A stretch of 64,000 bases of DNA, from NCBI RefSeq assembly GCF_013363995.1, contig NZ_JABWGO010000001.1:1-64000 (forward strand). The letters run 5' to 3'. This document shows, piece after piece, positions 24,856 through 32,594 of the stretch (the first letter of the stretch is position 1; every line of letters begins with the position of its first letter). Position numbers and translations under genes: made by a program. The notes beneath the pieces were generated by a model. That model did not search any database, was not told the origin of the DNA, and was given only the letters and a program-made list of their open reading frames with translations. Source of the DNA: Nonomuraea rhodomycinica (GTDB lineage: Bacteria > Actinomycetota > Actinomycetes > Streptosporangiales > Streptosporangiaceae).

Positions 24856-26173
24856 GCGGCATGAGCCTGCCATGGGCAGCTCGTGGTCTCAAATCCCGTC
24901 CATGGTCCGCACCGGGCGAAGGGCGGTCGCCCGCCAGACGGGGCACGAAATCGGCCAGCACGGCCGCAGCCGCACGCCGCCCCGACACCAGAGCACCCTG
25001 GAGAGAGCCGGTGTCACGATGGTCACCGCACACATACAGCCCGGCCCGCAGACGCACCGGCTTGCGCAGCGGATACGGCGGCGCCATCGCGGGCAACGCC
25101 GCCGCGATCGGATAGGTGGCCAGATGCTCCCACCCGGAAGTGCCACCGTAGATCTCGCCCAGCCGCCGGCGGACCCGCCGCTCGTCGACGTCCAGGCCCA
25201 GGACCGACGTGGACACCAACGCCCGACCGTCGCCGGAGTACTCCGGGGCCGCCTCCGTCACGACCAGCGTGTCGGTGATGGCCCCGGTCACGTCGACGAC
25301 CTGGATCGGCTCCCGCAGAGGCGAGCGCGGAGCGGCGTGATAGAACGTCGTCACCGCCCGCATCACCGGCACCTCGATCCCGCTCAGCAGGCCACCCGCC
25401 GAGACGGGGTCGGCGGCCACCACCACGGCACGACCCTCGACCGTGGCGCCGCCCGCCAGCCGCACCCCGCCGTCCACAACCTCGACCACCCGGGCGCCCA
25501 GGGTGACGGTGCCCGGCGGCAGCCGGTCGGCCAACTGACGCGGGACCTGCCCCATGCCCAGCGCCGGCACACCGATCGTGCCGCGCGCGAACGACCGCCA
25601 CAACAGGTGGAACACCCGGCCGGAGGTCTCCAGACCACGTTCCAGCAGCACACCCGCCAGGAACGGACGCATCAGGCAGTCGATCATCTTCGGGGACATG
25701 CCCCAGGCACGCAGCTCCTCGTCGGTACGCCGGTCAACCCCGCCCCGCAGCCGGGAACCAGGCCAGGCAAGGTCCCGCGCGGTGATCGCGGCGAGCACCG
25801 CGTAGTCGCGCGGCGTACCCAGGCCGGCCAGCAGCCCGCTCAGCGCGTGCCGGGGATGCCGCCACGGCAGCATCAGCCTGGCCCGGGCGCTGCTTCCCTG
25901 GACGATCAGCCCCGAGGCGAAGGGCCGCACGTCGAGCGCGTCGATGTCGAGCACCCGGCGAGCCTCGGGATAGGCGGTGTTGAACACCTGATAACCACGA
26001 TCCAGCCGAAAACCCCCGACGACGTCCGTGCGCACCCGCCCACCGACACCGTCAGCCGCCTCCAGCACCCGCACCGCCATGCCGGCCTCGTGCAGCCGCA
26101 CCGCGCAGGCCAGCCCCGCCATCCCCGCTCCCACCACGATGACGGCCTCGCGCGCCGACCGGCTGCTCCCCAT
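24845..26173 (-). CDS. NAD(P)/FAD-dependent amine-oxidase-like protein
   Basis: 442 residues. An N-terminal Rossmann motif VIVVGAGMAGLACAVRLHEAG is followed by VLEAADGVGGRVRTD and RGYQVFNTAYPEA, typical of the amine oxidase/phytoene desaturase-like superfamily. Later blocks are GMGQVPRQLADRLPPG, RAVVVAADP and the C-terminal FAD clamp LYVCGDHRDTGSLQGALVSGRRAA. It is soluble. The substrate may be a carotenoid-like or protoporphyrin-like molecule or an amine; nothing nearby decides. It heads a two-gene unit with DinB. Confidence 0.83.
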   Translation of the reverse strand: MGSSRSAREAVIVVGAGMAGLACAVRLHEAGMAVRVLEAADGVGGRVRTDVVGGFRLDRGYQVFNTAYPEARRVLDIDALDVRPFASGLIVQGSSARARLMLPWRHPRHALSGLLAGLGTPRDYAVLAAITARDLAWPGSRLRGGVDRRTDEELRAWGMSPKMIDCLMRPFLAGVLLERGLETSGRVFHLLWRSFARGTIGVPALGMGQVPRQLADRLPPGTVTLGARVVEVVDGGVRLAGGATVEGRAVVVAADPVSAGGLLSGIEVPVMRAVTTFYHAAPRSPLREPIQVVDVTGAITDTLVVTEAAPEYSGDGRALVSTSVLGLDVDERRVRRRLGEIYGGTSGWEHLATYPIAAALPAMAPPYPLRKPVRLRAGLYVCGDHRDTGSLQGALVSGRRAAAAVLADFVPRLAGDRPSPGADHGRDLRPRAAHGRLMPRDR

Positions 26174-26385
26174 GCCCAGGCCCTACCCCCGGCCACCCGG
26201 CTCAGACCTATACCCGCATGCCAGACGAACGGCCGCAAACCCCCAGCCGCCTTGCGGGGGAGCGGACCACCTACGCCGGAAAGAGCCGACAGGGCCGCCC
26301 GACAACCGCCGTCCACACCCCGTTGGCACCGACTTCGCCTTTCTGATCTTTTGGCCACCCCGGCCCGTGCCTAGATTGATCAGCC

Positions 26386-26985
26386 ATGCGCATGTCAGCA
26401 CTCGCCCTGGTGTTCGCCATCGTGGCGGCCCTGTCCGCCGGACTCACGGCCGCCACCCCGGCGCTCGCCAACACGTTCGGCTTCTTCGTCTACCACCCCA
26501 CCTGGTGCTGCCCCAAAACCGACAACCGCGATGTCTACTGGAACGGCTCCACCCTCACCAGCAACATGATCACCGCCGCCGACTACGGCATGGCCAACCT
26601 GGACTACCAGACCGACCTGCGCATCGGCGGCTACGACAGCACCGCCGGCACCCACACCGACCTGGTCATGTTCGACGCCCACTATGTCGACTACTGGGGC
26701 AAGGACTGGGACGGCTCCAGCACCGGCGTCAACATCACCGGCGCCACCAAATGCGTCAGAGTGCTCGCCCAGATCGGCGGCGAGTACACCTGCGACCGCG
26801 CCGAACTCCGCTTCGACCTGGCCGACATGACCACCACCACCATCCGCAAGAAGACGGCCTGCCACGAGATCGGACACGCCATCGGCCTCGGCCACACCAA
26901 CCTGACCTCCTGCATGAAACAGGGCACCTCCACCACCCAGACCTACAGCAGCCACGACCGCTCCCACATCAACGGACAGTGGTGA
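26386..26985 (+). CDS. Secreted zinc metalloprotease of the metzincin type
   Basis: 199 residues. Sec signal peptide with cleavage near ALA-N (about residue 29), then a small domain with WCCPKTDNRDVYWNG and a zinc site TACHEIGHAIGLGHTN (H-E-x-x-H-x-x-G-x-x-H) at about 163-175. The third ligand and the glycine mark a metzincin, related to matrixin/snapalysin-type Streptomyces proteases. A Met-turn candidate is SCMKQG, 5-7 residues later. Cysteines C-C, C, C, C, C suggest disulphides. It is followed two bases after its stop by a gene for another exported protein, so the pair is probably co-transcribed. Confidence 0.88.
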   Translation: MRMSALALVFAIVAALSAGLTAATPALANTFGFFVYHPTWCCPKTDNRDVYWNGSTLTSNMITAADYGMANLDYQTDLRIGGYDSTAGTHTDLVMFDAHYVDYWGKDWDGSSTGVNITGATKCVRVLAQIGGEYTCDRAELRFDLADMTTTTIRKKTACHEIGHAIGLGHTNLTSCMKQGTSTTQTYSSHDRSHINGQW

Positions 26986-26987
26986 CC

Positions 26988-27878
26988 ATGACCAAGCGCC
27001 TCCCACTGATCCTCACCCTCATCGCCGCCCTCACCACCGGCACCCTCGCCGGCACACTCCTCAACCACCCCCACCCCTCCTTCTGGGCACAACTCCGCTA
27101 CGGCGCCAGCGCCTCCGACGGGGAATACCTGTTCGACTCCCTGGCCGACATCGTCCCCGGAGCACCCGACTCCGGCGCCTTCAAAGCCGCCGCGGCACTC
27201 GTCCAGGGCACCGTCGTCGACATCGAACCCGGCATCGCCTACGCCTCCGACGACGGGGAGAGCGGCTCACGCGTCGTCGCCTACGACAGCCAGGACGCCG
27301 CCATGCGATACGCCAGCCTCGTCGTACGCGTCGACAAGATCCTCGCCGGACGACTCGGCCAGGGATACACCGACGGCAGGATCCGCATCCAGGTCGAGCA
27401 ACCGGCCACCACCACCCTCGCCGAACTCCAACAGTCCATCGGCACGGCCGGCACAGGCCTGATGTTCGTCCACAACCTCGCCGAACGGCAACAACTCCTC
27501 GGCCGCCCCGTCACCGACCCCGCCCAGCTCACCTACGCCCAGTCCGTCCACACCCCGATCGGCGAGGGCCTGTTCATCGAGGAATCAGCGGGCAGCCCCG
27601 TCCTCGCACCCCTCATGGACGGCCCGCGCGCGGCGCAACTCCTCGGCTACACCTACGTCTCCGACGACGGCGAGAGCGAACCGACCCCCACCCCCGCCTG
27701 CGACGACCTCGACCCCTGCTACACGCCGACGAGCAAGCCCTCGGCCACGGCCACCTCGGTCCCCGCGGGCGACACCGAACCGGCCGGCACCACCCCGCCG
27801 AGCCTGACGGCCCTGCGCTCGACCCTGCTCGCCGCGGCCTGCACCGAGCAGACGGCGACAGACCCCTCGTCATGCTGA
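26988..27878 (+). CDS. Exported protein paired with the metzincin, unrecognised
   Basis: 296 residues. The N-terminus MTKRLPLILTLIAALTTGTLAG is a signal peptide or signal anchor. The body (about 60-220) has a beta-rich domain (VQGTVVDIEPGIAYASDDGESGSRVVAYD, YASLVVRVDKIL, DGRIRIQVEQPA) and a low-complexity tail rich in Thr, Pro and Ser with a few cysteines. The phrase YASDDGESG returns later as YVSDDGESE, hinting at a duplicated unit. No family is recognised. Its start, two bases after the protease stop, suggests it is the protease's substrate, inhibitor or anchor; this is inference. Confidence 0.6.
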   Translation: MTKRLPLILTLIAALTTGTLAGTLLNHPHPSFWAQLRYGASASDGEYLFDSLADIVPGAPDSGAFKAAAALVQGTVVDIEPGIAYASDDGESGSRVVAYDSQDAAMRYASLVVRVDKILAGRLGQGYTDGRIRIQVEQPATTTLAELQQSIGTAGTGLMFVHNLAERQQLLGRPVTDPAQLTYAQSVHTPIGEGLFIEESAGSPVLAPLMDGPRAAQLLGYTYVSDDGESEPTPTPACDDLDPCYTPTSKPSATATSVPAGDTEPAGTTPPSLTALRSTLLAAACTEQTATDPSSC

Positions 27879-27880
27879 CA

Positions 27881-27910
27881 ACCACCGAGCGCCGTCACCA
27901 CCGAGCGCCG
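27881..27910. repeat. Tandem 16-bp repeat at the 3' ends of two genes
   Basis: ACCACCGAGCGCCGTC (27881-27896) is followed directly by ACCACCGAGCGCCG (27897-27910) and CC. Two copies differ only near the unit end. They lie just after the exported-protein gene (stop 27876-27878) and before the stop of the convergent remnant at 27915. Confidence 0.7.
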
Positions 27911-27914
27911 CCAC

Positions 27915-28297
27915 TCAGCCGCGCCGCATCCCCACCGTCCGCTCCATGAACGCCCGGATCCGCCCGTCGCATGCCCGCTCACCGCCGCCACCACCGGCTT
28001 GCCGACATCGAACACCGCCCGGAAAGCACCACTGAGTGCCGGCAGGAACTCCGCCACGTACGCGGCCCCACCCTCCACGACCCGCCGCAGATCGACCCCC
28101 GCCGAGAAAACCCGCCCGACCCCGGTCACCACCACGGCCCGCACCCCACTCTCAGGGCCGTCCAGAACGCGCATCACCCGCTCGATCTCCCGGCACAGCT
28201 CCACATCCAGGGCATTGACCCGGCCATGCGCCAGCCGCACCACCCCGACGCCGTCCACCACCTCGACCTCGATCACCACACCACCTCCCACACCCAC
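27915..28297 (-). pseudogene. Enoyl-CoA hydratase/isomerase remnant, centre deleted
   Basis: The N-terminal third of a crotonase is clear: VVRLAHGRVNALDVELCREIERV, VRAVVVTGVGRVFSAGVDL (oxyanion strand) and GKPVVAAVSGHA. Then the sequence jumps in another frame to CDGRIRAFMERTVG, a typical crotonase C-terminus, ending at TGA 27915-27917. About 120-130 central residues are gone, including the second oxyanion residue (GGG/GG-x-E motif) and the trimer helix. Intact members have about 250-270 residues. The start lies at or just inside 28297, immediately after the ribB remnant. Confidence 0.75.
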
Positions 28298-28299
28298 AG

Positions 28300-28545
28300 A
28301 TCACCCCGCCCCGGCACGCGCCAGCCGCCGCCCGCTCCGCCGCCGACACCCCGGTCCCCGTCCCGGCCACCAGATCCACCAGGACATGCGGCCGCGTCCC
28401 ATGCCGATCACCCGGCCCCGGCACCGGCCCGAGCTCCAGCCGCTCCAGCACCTCGGGCGCGCACGGCACCGTCGGATGACCGCAGACCTGGGTCAGCAGG
28501 AACGTGAACGCCTCCGGAGGCCAGCTGCGCCAGCGCCTTCTGCAC
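28300..28545 (-). pseudogene. ribB: 3,4-dihydroxy-2-butanone-4-phosphate synthase (ribB) fragment
   Basis: A start segment VQKALAQLASGG (from GTG 28545) matches the first helix of RibB. After a frame change and a loss of about 40 residues, including the acidic VDDEDRENEGD metal site, come FTFLLTQVCGHPTVPCAPEVLERLELGP, GDRHGTRPHVLVDL and GVSAAERA. The last pieces match the RibB segments around D-x-HGT-x-F and TGISAADRA. The gene stops there; the C-terminal third is missing. RibB makes the four-carbon precursor of riboflavin. This copy cannot work. Confidence 0.6.
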
Positions 28546-29226
28546 GCCACCCGCCCCGCCCACGGCAGCGCCGCCTCGCTCACCGCCGGCCCCGCCTCCG
28601 ACGGCCAGCGCCGCACCAACCGGACCACCAGATCCGACTCCAAGTTCACCCGATCACCGGCGGCCAGCCCCGCCAGCGCCGTGCTCCCCAACGTCACCGG
28701 GATCAACGCCACGCAGAACCGGTCACGCGACACCTCCGCCACCGTCAGGCTCACGCCGTCGACCGCGATCTGCCCCTTCGCCACGACCAGCCCGAGCAAC
28801 CGCTCCGGCGGCTTGATCCACACCCGCCGCGCGGCGCCGTCGTCATCGACCCGCACCACCTTGCCCACGGCGTCCACGGCCCCGCCCCTCCCGGCCGAGG
28901 ACCTGCGGGCGGTCTACGCCCTGGCGATGCGCTCCGCCGCGTCCCTGCACCAGATGACCACCCAGCGGATCACCCAGCGCCAGCGGCACCTCCACATTGA
29001 CCCGCATGCCCGGCTCCAGCTCCGCGAGCGTCGATCTGCGCCGGGTCTCCGCCGTCAGCCCGGCCTCCAGCACACCGCTGTCCTCATCGCGCCGCACGAC
29101 CATCAGCCCGACCCCGTTCAGGCAGATCGAACCCGGCGCACCCGCGGCGTCCTGAGCGCCTGGACCGCGATACGGGCCTCCTCGACGGCCACCACCGTAC
29201 CGACTTCATGGATGTGCCCCGTGAAC
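28546..29226 (-). pseudogene. ribE: Riboflavin synthase alpha chain (ribE), broken
   Basis: GTG at 29226 begins MFTGHIHEVGTVVAVEE, the standard start of riboflavin synthase. A one-base frame change near 29145 leads into SICLNGVGLMVVRRD, TAETRRRSTLAEL, RVNVEVPLALGDPLGGHLVQG (first lumazine-binding repeat). About 65 bases of foreign-looking sequence follow (28876-28945). Then comes the second repeat: VDAVGKVVRVDDDG, IAVDGVSLTVAEVSRDRF, VALIPVTLGSTALAGLAAGDRVNLESDLV. The enzyme normally dismutates two lumazines to riboflavin. With a frameshift and an insertion it is inactive. It is preceded by an FMN riboswitch-like element at 29299-29415. Confidence 0.75.
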
Positions 29227-29298
29227 ACGCCACACCACCTCTCGACAGCGGGAGGACGCTCCTCACCGCACGAAGATCAGAGGCCGTCAGCAGGCCCG

Positions 29299-29415
29299 AG
29301 AGGTGGCGGGGTGTCACCGCGTGGCCCCGGGATCACACCGGGTCGTCCCGCCGCCTACGGGCGGGACCGGCGGGCTGTCACCGCCGCACCTTGGAATCGC
29401 ACCAAGAACACCTCT
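29299..29415 (-). ncRNA. FMN riboswitch (RFN element)
   Basis: Read on the minus strand, the element opens with AGAGGTG (29415-29409) and closes with CACCTCT (29305-29299), a perfect P1 stem. Inside are CTTGGTGCGATTCCAAGG (P2), GCGGCGGTGACAGCCCGC (P3 region), a GC-rich variable hairpin, GACCCGGTGTGATCCCGGGG (P4/P5) and ACGCGGTGACACCCCGC (P6). These are the conserved RFN blocks in order. The ribE start GTG is 73 bases downstream. A ten-base segment around its ribosome-binding site (29244-29235) is exactly complementary to the P1 3' arm, so control of translation is likely. The element is intact although the gene behind it is not. Confidence 0.8.
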
Positions 29416-29570
29416 ACCACTCACCATCCGCGAAGATCAACAGCCGACATCGAACCAGCCCTGGCCCAGCGACGACCGCACCGGGCGCCGCAAGCCACGC
29501 CGGGGGAGGAGCACCCCGGGGCCCCACCGAACGCCACCCGCCGCCCCACACCAACCGCCACAATGACCCC

Positions 29571-29945
29571 ATGGACCCGCGAACCGCCGCACAACGCTTC
29601 GCCGACACCTGGCAACACGCCTGGACCCACCACGACGTCGAGGCCCTCATCACCCTCTACGCCGACGACGCCGAGCACACCTCCATGCCCTTCCGCCCAC
29701 CCCACCGGGGGAGAGGAGCCATCGCCGACTACATCCGCTGGTCCTTCACCGGCGAAACCGACCCCCACGTCACCTTCGCCACCCCCGTCGTCGACGGCGA
29801 CCGAGCCGCCATCGAATTCCGCGTCCACGCCCACGACAACGGCACACCCGTCACCCTCGCCGGCTGCGTCTTCGCCCACTTCAACGAACACGGCCAAGCC
29901 GTACGAACCCGCGACTACTGGCACACCACCGAAGGCCACCACTGA
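29571..29945 (+). CDS. NTF2-like (SnoaL-type) domain protein
   Basis: 124 residues: AAQRFADTWQHAWTHHDVEALITLYADDAEHTS is the classic SnoaL/NTF2 helix plus strand, followed by GAIADYIRWSF, AAIEFRVHAHDNG and a C-terminal strand. These small cone-shaped proteins act as isomerases or binding domains; no catalytic pair can be named here. It is cytoplasmic, alone, and divergent from the riboswitch. Confidence 0.82.
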   Translation: MDPRTAAQRFADTWQHAWTHHDVEALITLYADDAEHTSMPFRPPHRGRGAIADYIRWSFTGETDPHVTFATPVVDGDRAAIEFRVHAHDNGTPVTLAGCVFAHFNEHGQAVRTRDYWHTTEGHH

Positions 29946-30047
29946 CACGGCACAACCCCCGCACCACCACGGGAGCACACACCAGCCGAAAAACCCACCC
30001 CACCACAGGGGAGGGGAGACCCACCCGAGACCGGGCCGATCGCAGCC

Positions 30048-30395
30048 TCAGCCCGAGATCCGCACGACCGGAGCCAACCGCGCCTCGGCCACCTGCTGCT
30101 CATAGGACTGCTCGTACGGCTGCTCGTAAGCCCCGCCCCGCACCGGACCACCGTGCCCCGGCACCGCCTGCGCCTGGGGGAGCGGCGCCACACCACCGCT
30201 CACCGCGCCGGGCACAGCGGGAACCTGACGCGGCATCCGCCGGATCGGCTCCGTCGCGGCCCGCCGCTCCTCACACCCACCTGCGCAGTAACCGTTCGTC
30301 ACGATCAACCGGCCCCGCAGAGCGGTGTACGATTCCCGGCCGGAGGCGGGCAGAACCCCCTGGCACACCGGACATAAAACAGATTCGGTCCCCAC
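30048..30395 (-). CDS. Small zinc-ribbon-like protein with a TTA codon
   Basis: 115 residues from GTG 30395. The N-terminus has CPVCQG and later CAGGC, a possible four-cysteine zinc knuckle. The rest is Pro/Gln/Glu-rich low complexity with a repeated EQPYEQSYEQQ. The sixth and seventh codons are GTT TTA (TTA at 30375-30377); TTA is very rare in such genomes and in Streptomyces makes translation depend on the bldA tRNA. No family recognised. It faces the NTF2-like gene across 102 bases. Confidence 0.55.
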   Translation of the reverse strand: MGTESVLCPVCQGVLPASGRESYTALRGRLIVTNGYCAGGCEERRAATEPIRRMPRQVPAVPGAVSGGVAPLPQAQAVPGHGGPVRGGAYEQPYEQSYEQQVAEARLAPVVRISG

Positions 30396-30586
30396 GTGCT
30401 GCTCCTCTCGCGGCGCGATAGCAGGCTTCCCACCCTAAACGCCACAGGCGCCGGGGGACAGGGAATTCACCGATGGTCAAGCGTTCCGTCATGGTCACGC
30501 ACCGTCACGACCGGTCTTACTTGACATAACGTTCATTATCGAGCAATCGGGAATGTCGTGATCACGCCCGGAATGCGCCGCCTACG

Positions 30587-31090
30587 ATGACAACCATGAA
30601 CCTCGGCGCGTCATGGATCATCGTCCCGTTCGGCTTCGTCGTCCTGTTAGCCGCCATCGTCGCCGTCACCGTCACCCGCGCCACCCGAGGCGGCACACCG
30701 CCGTCCCGCATGCCGCCTCCGGCCGGCCCGCAGGAGCTCGACGCCCGCGTACGCCACCTGGCCGCCAACGGGCAGGCCATCCACGCCATCAAACTGCTGC
30801 GCCAGCACACCGGCATGGGCCTGAAGGAAGCCAAGGACGCCGTCGACGGCCTGGCCCACGGCCGCCCCATCCGCCACCCCGCCCTGCAGCCCCACCCCAC
30901 CCCGCGACCCGTCGCACCGCCCACCGGCCACAGCGCCGACCTGGCCTCCCGCGTGCGCGCCCTCAAGTGCGACGGCCGCACCGAACAGGCCGTCTTCCTC
31001 GTACGCGGCGAGACCGGCATGGACCACGACGAGGCCACCGCCTTCGTCGGCAGCGTCCGCGAGCACCCCGGGACCGAGACCGCGCCCTGA
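30587..31090 (+). CDS. Membrane-anchored protein with ribosomal L7/L12 C-terminal-like repeats
   Basis: 167 residues. One TM helix (about 9-30, WIIVPFGFVVLLAAIVAVTV) is followed by two short units. The first (about 55-85: NGQAIHAIKLLRQHTGMGLKEAKDAVDGL) matches the L7/L12 C-terminal domain helix-turn pattern. The second (about 125-160: DGRTEQAVFLVRGETGMDHDEATAFV) is a weaker copy. No acyl or catalytic residues are seen. Start ATG 30587 or 30596. A shorter paralogue follows at 31123. Similar proteins are common in actinomycetes and often annotated as L7/L12; a ribosomal role is not implied. Confidence 0.75.
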   Translation: MTTMNLGASWIIVPFGFVVLLAAIVAVTVTRATRGGTPPSRMPPPAGPQELDARVRHLAANGQAIHAIKLLRQHTGMGLKEAKDAVDGLAHGRPIRHPALQPHPTPRPVAPPTGHSADLASRVRALKCDGRTEQAVFLVRGETGMDHDEATAFVGSVREHPGTETAP

Positions 31091-31122
31091 CGCGCGCGGC
31101 GCCGACGGGTTACGATCAGTTC

Positions 31123-31377
31123 ATGCTCAGCCTGGCGATCTCCACCCCGGGCCTCATCGCGCTGACGGCCGTCGTCACCATCGCGATCATCTACCTGATC
31201 ATCCTGGCGGTCCGGCTGACCCAGCGGCCCCGCAACCGCCTCACCCCCAGCGACGACCTGGTCGACCAGGCCCGTGAGCTCAAGGCCATGGGTCAGCTCC
31301 AGGAAGCCGTCTTCCTCGTACGCGGCGAGACCGGGATGAGTCATCGCGCCGCCACCCGCTTCGTGAACCGCCTCTGA
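31123..31377 (+). CDS. Short paralogue: TM helix plus one L7/L12-like unit
   Basis: 84 residues. TM helix (about 8-32, GLIALTAVVTIAIIYLIILAV), a basic linker, then LKAMGQLQEAVFLVRGETGMSHRAATRFVNRL, nearly the same as the second unit of the preceding gene (AVFLVRGETGM shared exactly). It clearly arose by duplication. The gene begins 32 bases after the first ends. Function unknown; a membrane-bound binding module is the simplest reading. Confidence 0.75.
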   Translation: MLSLAISTPGLIALTAVVTIAIIYLIILAVRLTQRPRNRLTPSDDLVDQARELKAMGQLQEAVFLVRGETGMSHRAATRFVNRL

Positions 31378-31403
31378 CCACCCCAGACCGGCATGAAATA
31401 TCC

Positions 31404-31437
31404 CATACCGGACAGAAGGTGGGTTCTGTTCGGTATG
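31404..31437. terminator. 14-bp hairpin after the L7/L12-like pair
   Basis: CATACCGGACAGAA (31404-31417), GGTGGG loop, TTCTGTTCGGTATG (31424-31437): 14-bp stem with one G-U pair. It lies 27 bases after the stop of the second gene. No U-tract follows, so it may be a terminator of the actinomycete type or a protein-binding dyad. The rest of 31438-31653 shows nothing I can name. Confidence 0.5.
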
Positions 31438-31653
31438 ACATCGGTGCGCGAACCGGCGACCGCGCCGGGCATCGGTGCGCGCTGAGCCCGGCCTGAACTC
31501 AGAACGCGATCCGGCGAACGGGCTCGCCGAGATCAGCCCGATCGACCCGGCACCGCCCTGCGCAGGCCACGCGGGCAGACCGCGCCGCAACACGTCTCGA
31601 AGCCGCCACCCCTCCCCCCGCCAGGGTGATCAGGCGTTCGCGGTCGGCCTCCA

Positions 31654-32193
31654 TCAGCGGGCGGCGAGGTGCTGCTGCAGGTAGGCCATGACCTCGTCGG
31701 GCTCCTCGGCGAAGTACACCAGTTCGGACAGGGGGCGAGGCAGGAAGCCCTCCTCCTCCATGCGCCGGAACTGCTGCTTGAGGCCGTCGTAGAAGCCGGC
31801 CGTGTTGAGCAGGACGACGGGCTTGTCGGTGTGGCCGTGCTTCTTGAGTTCCAGGATGTCGGTGGCCTCGTCGAGGGTTCCGGTGCCGCCGACCATGATG
31901 ACCACGGCGTCGGCCTTGTCGAGCAGGAGGCGTTTGCGTTCGGCGAGGTCGCGGGCGATGACCATGTCGTCGACGCCGGTTCTGACCTTGTCGACGAGGA
32001 AGTGCACGGACACGCCCATGAGCCGGCCGCCGTTTTCGTGGACGCCGTCGGCGACGACCTTCATGAGGCCGACGTCGGAGCCGCCCCATACCAGGGTGTG
32101 GCCGCCTTCGCCGATGAGGCGGGCGAGGGTGCGGGCCGGTCGGGTGTAGGTGTCGGCGAGGTCGGCGGCGGACAGGAAGACGCAGATGTTCAT
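31654..32193 (-). CDS. LOG-family (TIGR00730) protein, possible cytokinin-like phosphoribohydrolase
   Basis: 179 residues. The LOG nucleotide-binding signature is in VVIMVGGTGTLDEATDILE (GG-x-GT-x-x-E, about 100-118), preceded by LIGEGGHTLVWGGSDVGLMKVVADG, the usual G-G-x-x-x-G-L-M block. The C-terminus has PVVLLNTAGFYDGL. Proteins of this family hydrolyse nucleoside monophosphates such as AMP or isopentenyl-AMP, and were often annotated as lysine decarboxylases in error. Cytoplasmic. It stands alone. Confidence 0.85.
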   Translation of the reverse strand: MNICVFLSAADLADTYTRPARTLARLIGEGGHTLVWGGSDVGLMKVVADGVHENGGRLMGVSVHFLVDKVRTGVDDMVIARDLAERKRLLLDKADAVVIMVGGTGTLDEATDILELKKHGHTDKPVVLLNTAGFYDGLKQQFRRMEEEGFLPRPLSELVYFAEEPDEVMAYLQQHLAAR

Positions 32194-32594
32194 GGGGTCA
32201 ACCTACGGGGTGGGGCGGGGGTGGCTGCGGGGGCTGGGGGTGGTGACGCGGTGGAGGCGGGTGGCGTACGGATCGTGGGGGGTTTCGGTCGTGGCGGTGG
32301 GTGGTGCGTCGCGGTCGGAGGTGGGTCCGCACCCGCCGAAAATTCCGGCAATTGTGGACGATTGGTGCGGCATGGGGCGGCTTTTTGCGGGGTTATGTCA
32401 GTACTACTTGCCCCGGCATGTAAGCATCAGTGCATGCGCGGGACATATGTGGCTGTCTTAAACGAGCGGGACCGGTGGGACGGCGTCTCCCGCCCGCCCC
32501 GCTGAAGACCGCCGCCGCCCGTGCGCCATCGTGGGCCCGCCCCGGCCGGCCCTCTCCCCCACGCTTGCGACGAAGATCCGAAGGAAGTCCCCCG
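32194..32594. other. Non-coding 401-base spacer
   Basis: The left 150 bases are G-rich (GGGGTGGGGCGGGGGTGGCT) and probably carry the LOG promoter on the minus strand. Around 32394-32450 the DNA becomes AT-richer with an imperfect dyad GGCATG...GTGCATGC and ACATATGT. The right end supplies AAGGAAG before the TTG start of hypX. No gene is supported here. Confidence 0.4.

Noticed and set aside
24698-26374. A 558-codon frame on the plus strand
   Set aside because: Antisense to the amine oxidase gene and low-complexity.
30521-30549. Sigma-70 promoter TTGACA...
   Set aside because: TTGACA is present but no -10 hexamer occurs at 16-18 bases; the AT-rich patch alone is not enough.
32394-32461. Small leader ORF before hypX
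   Set aside because: Short frames exist but none has a ribosome-binding site or recognisable peptide.
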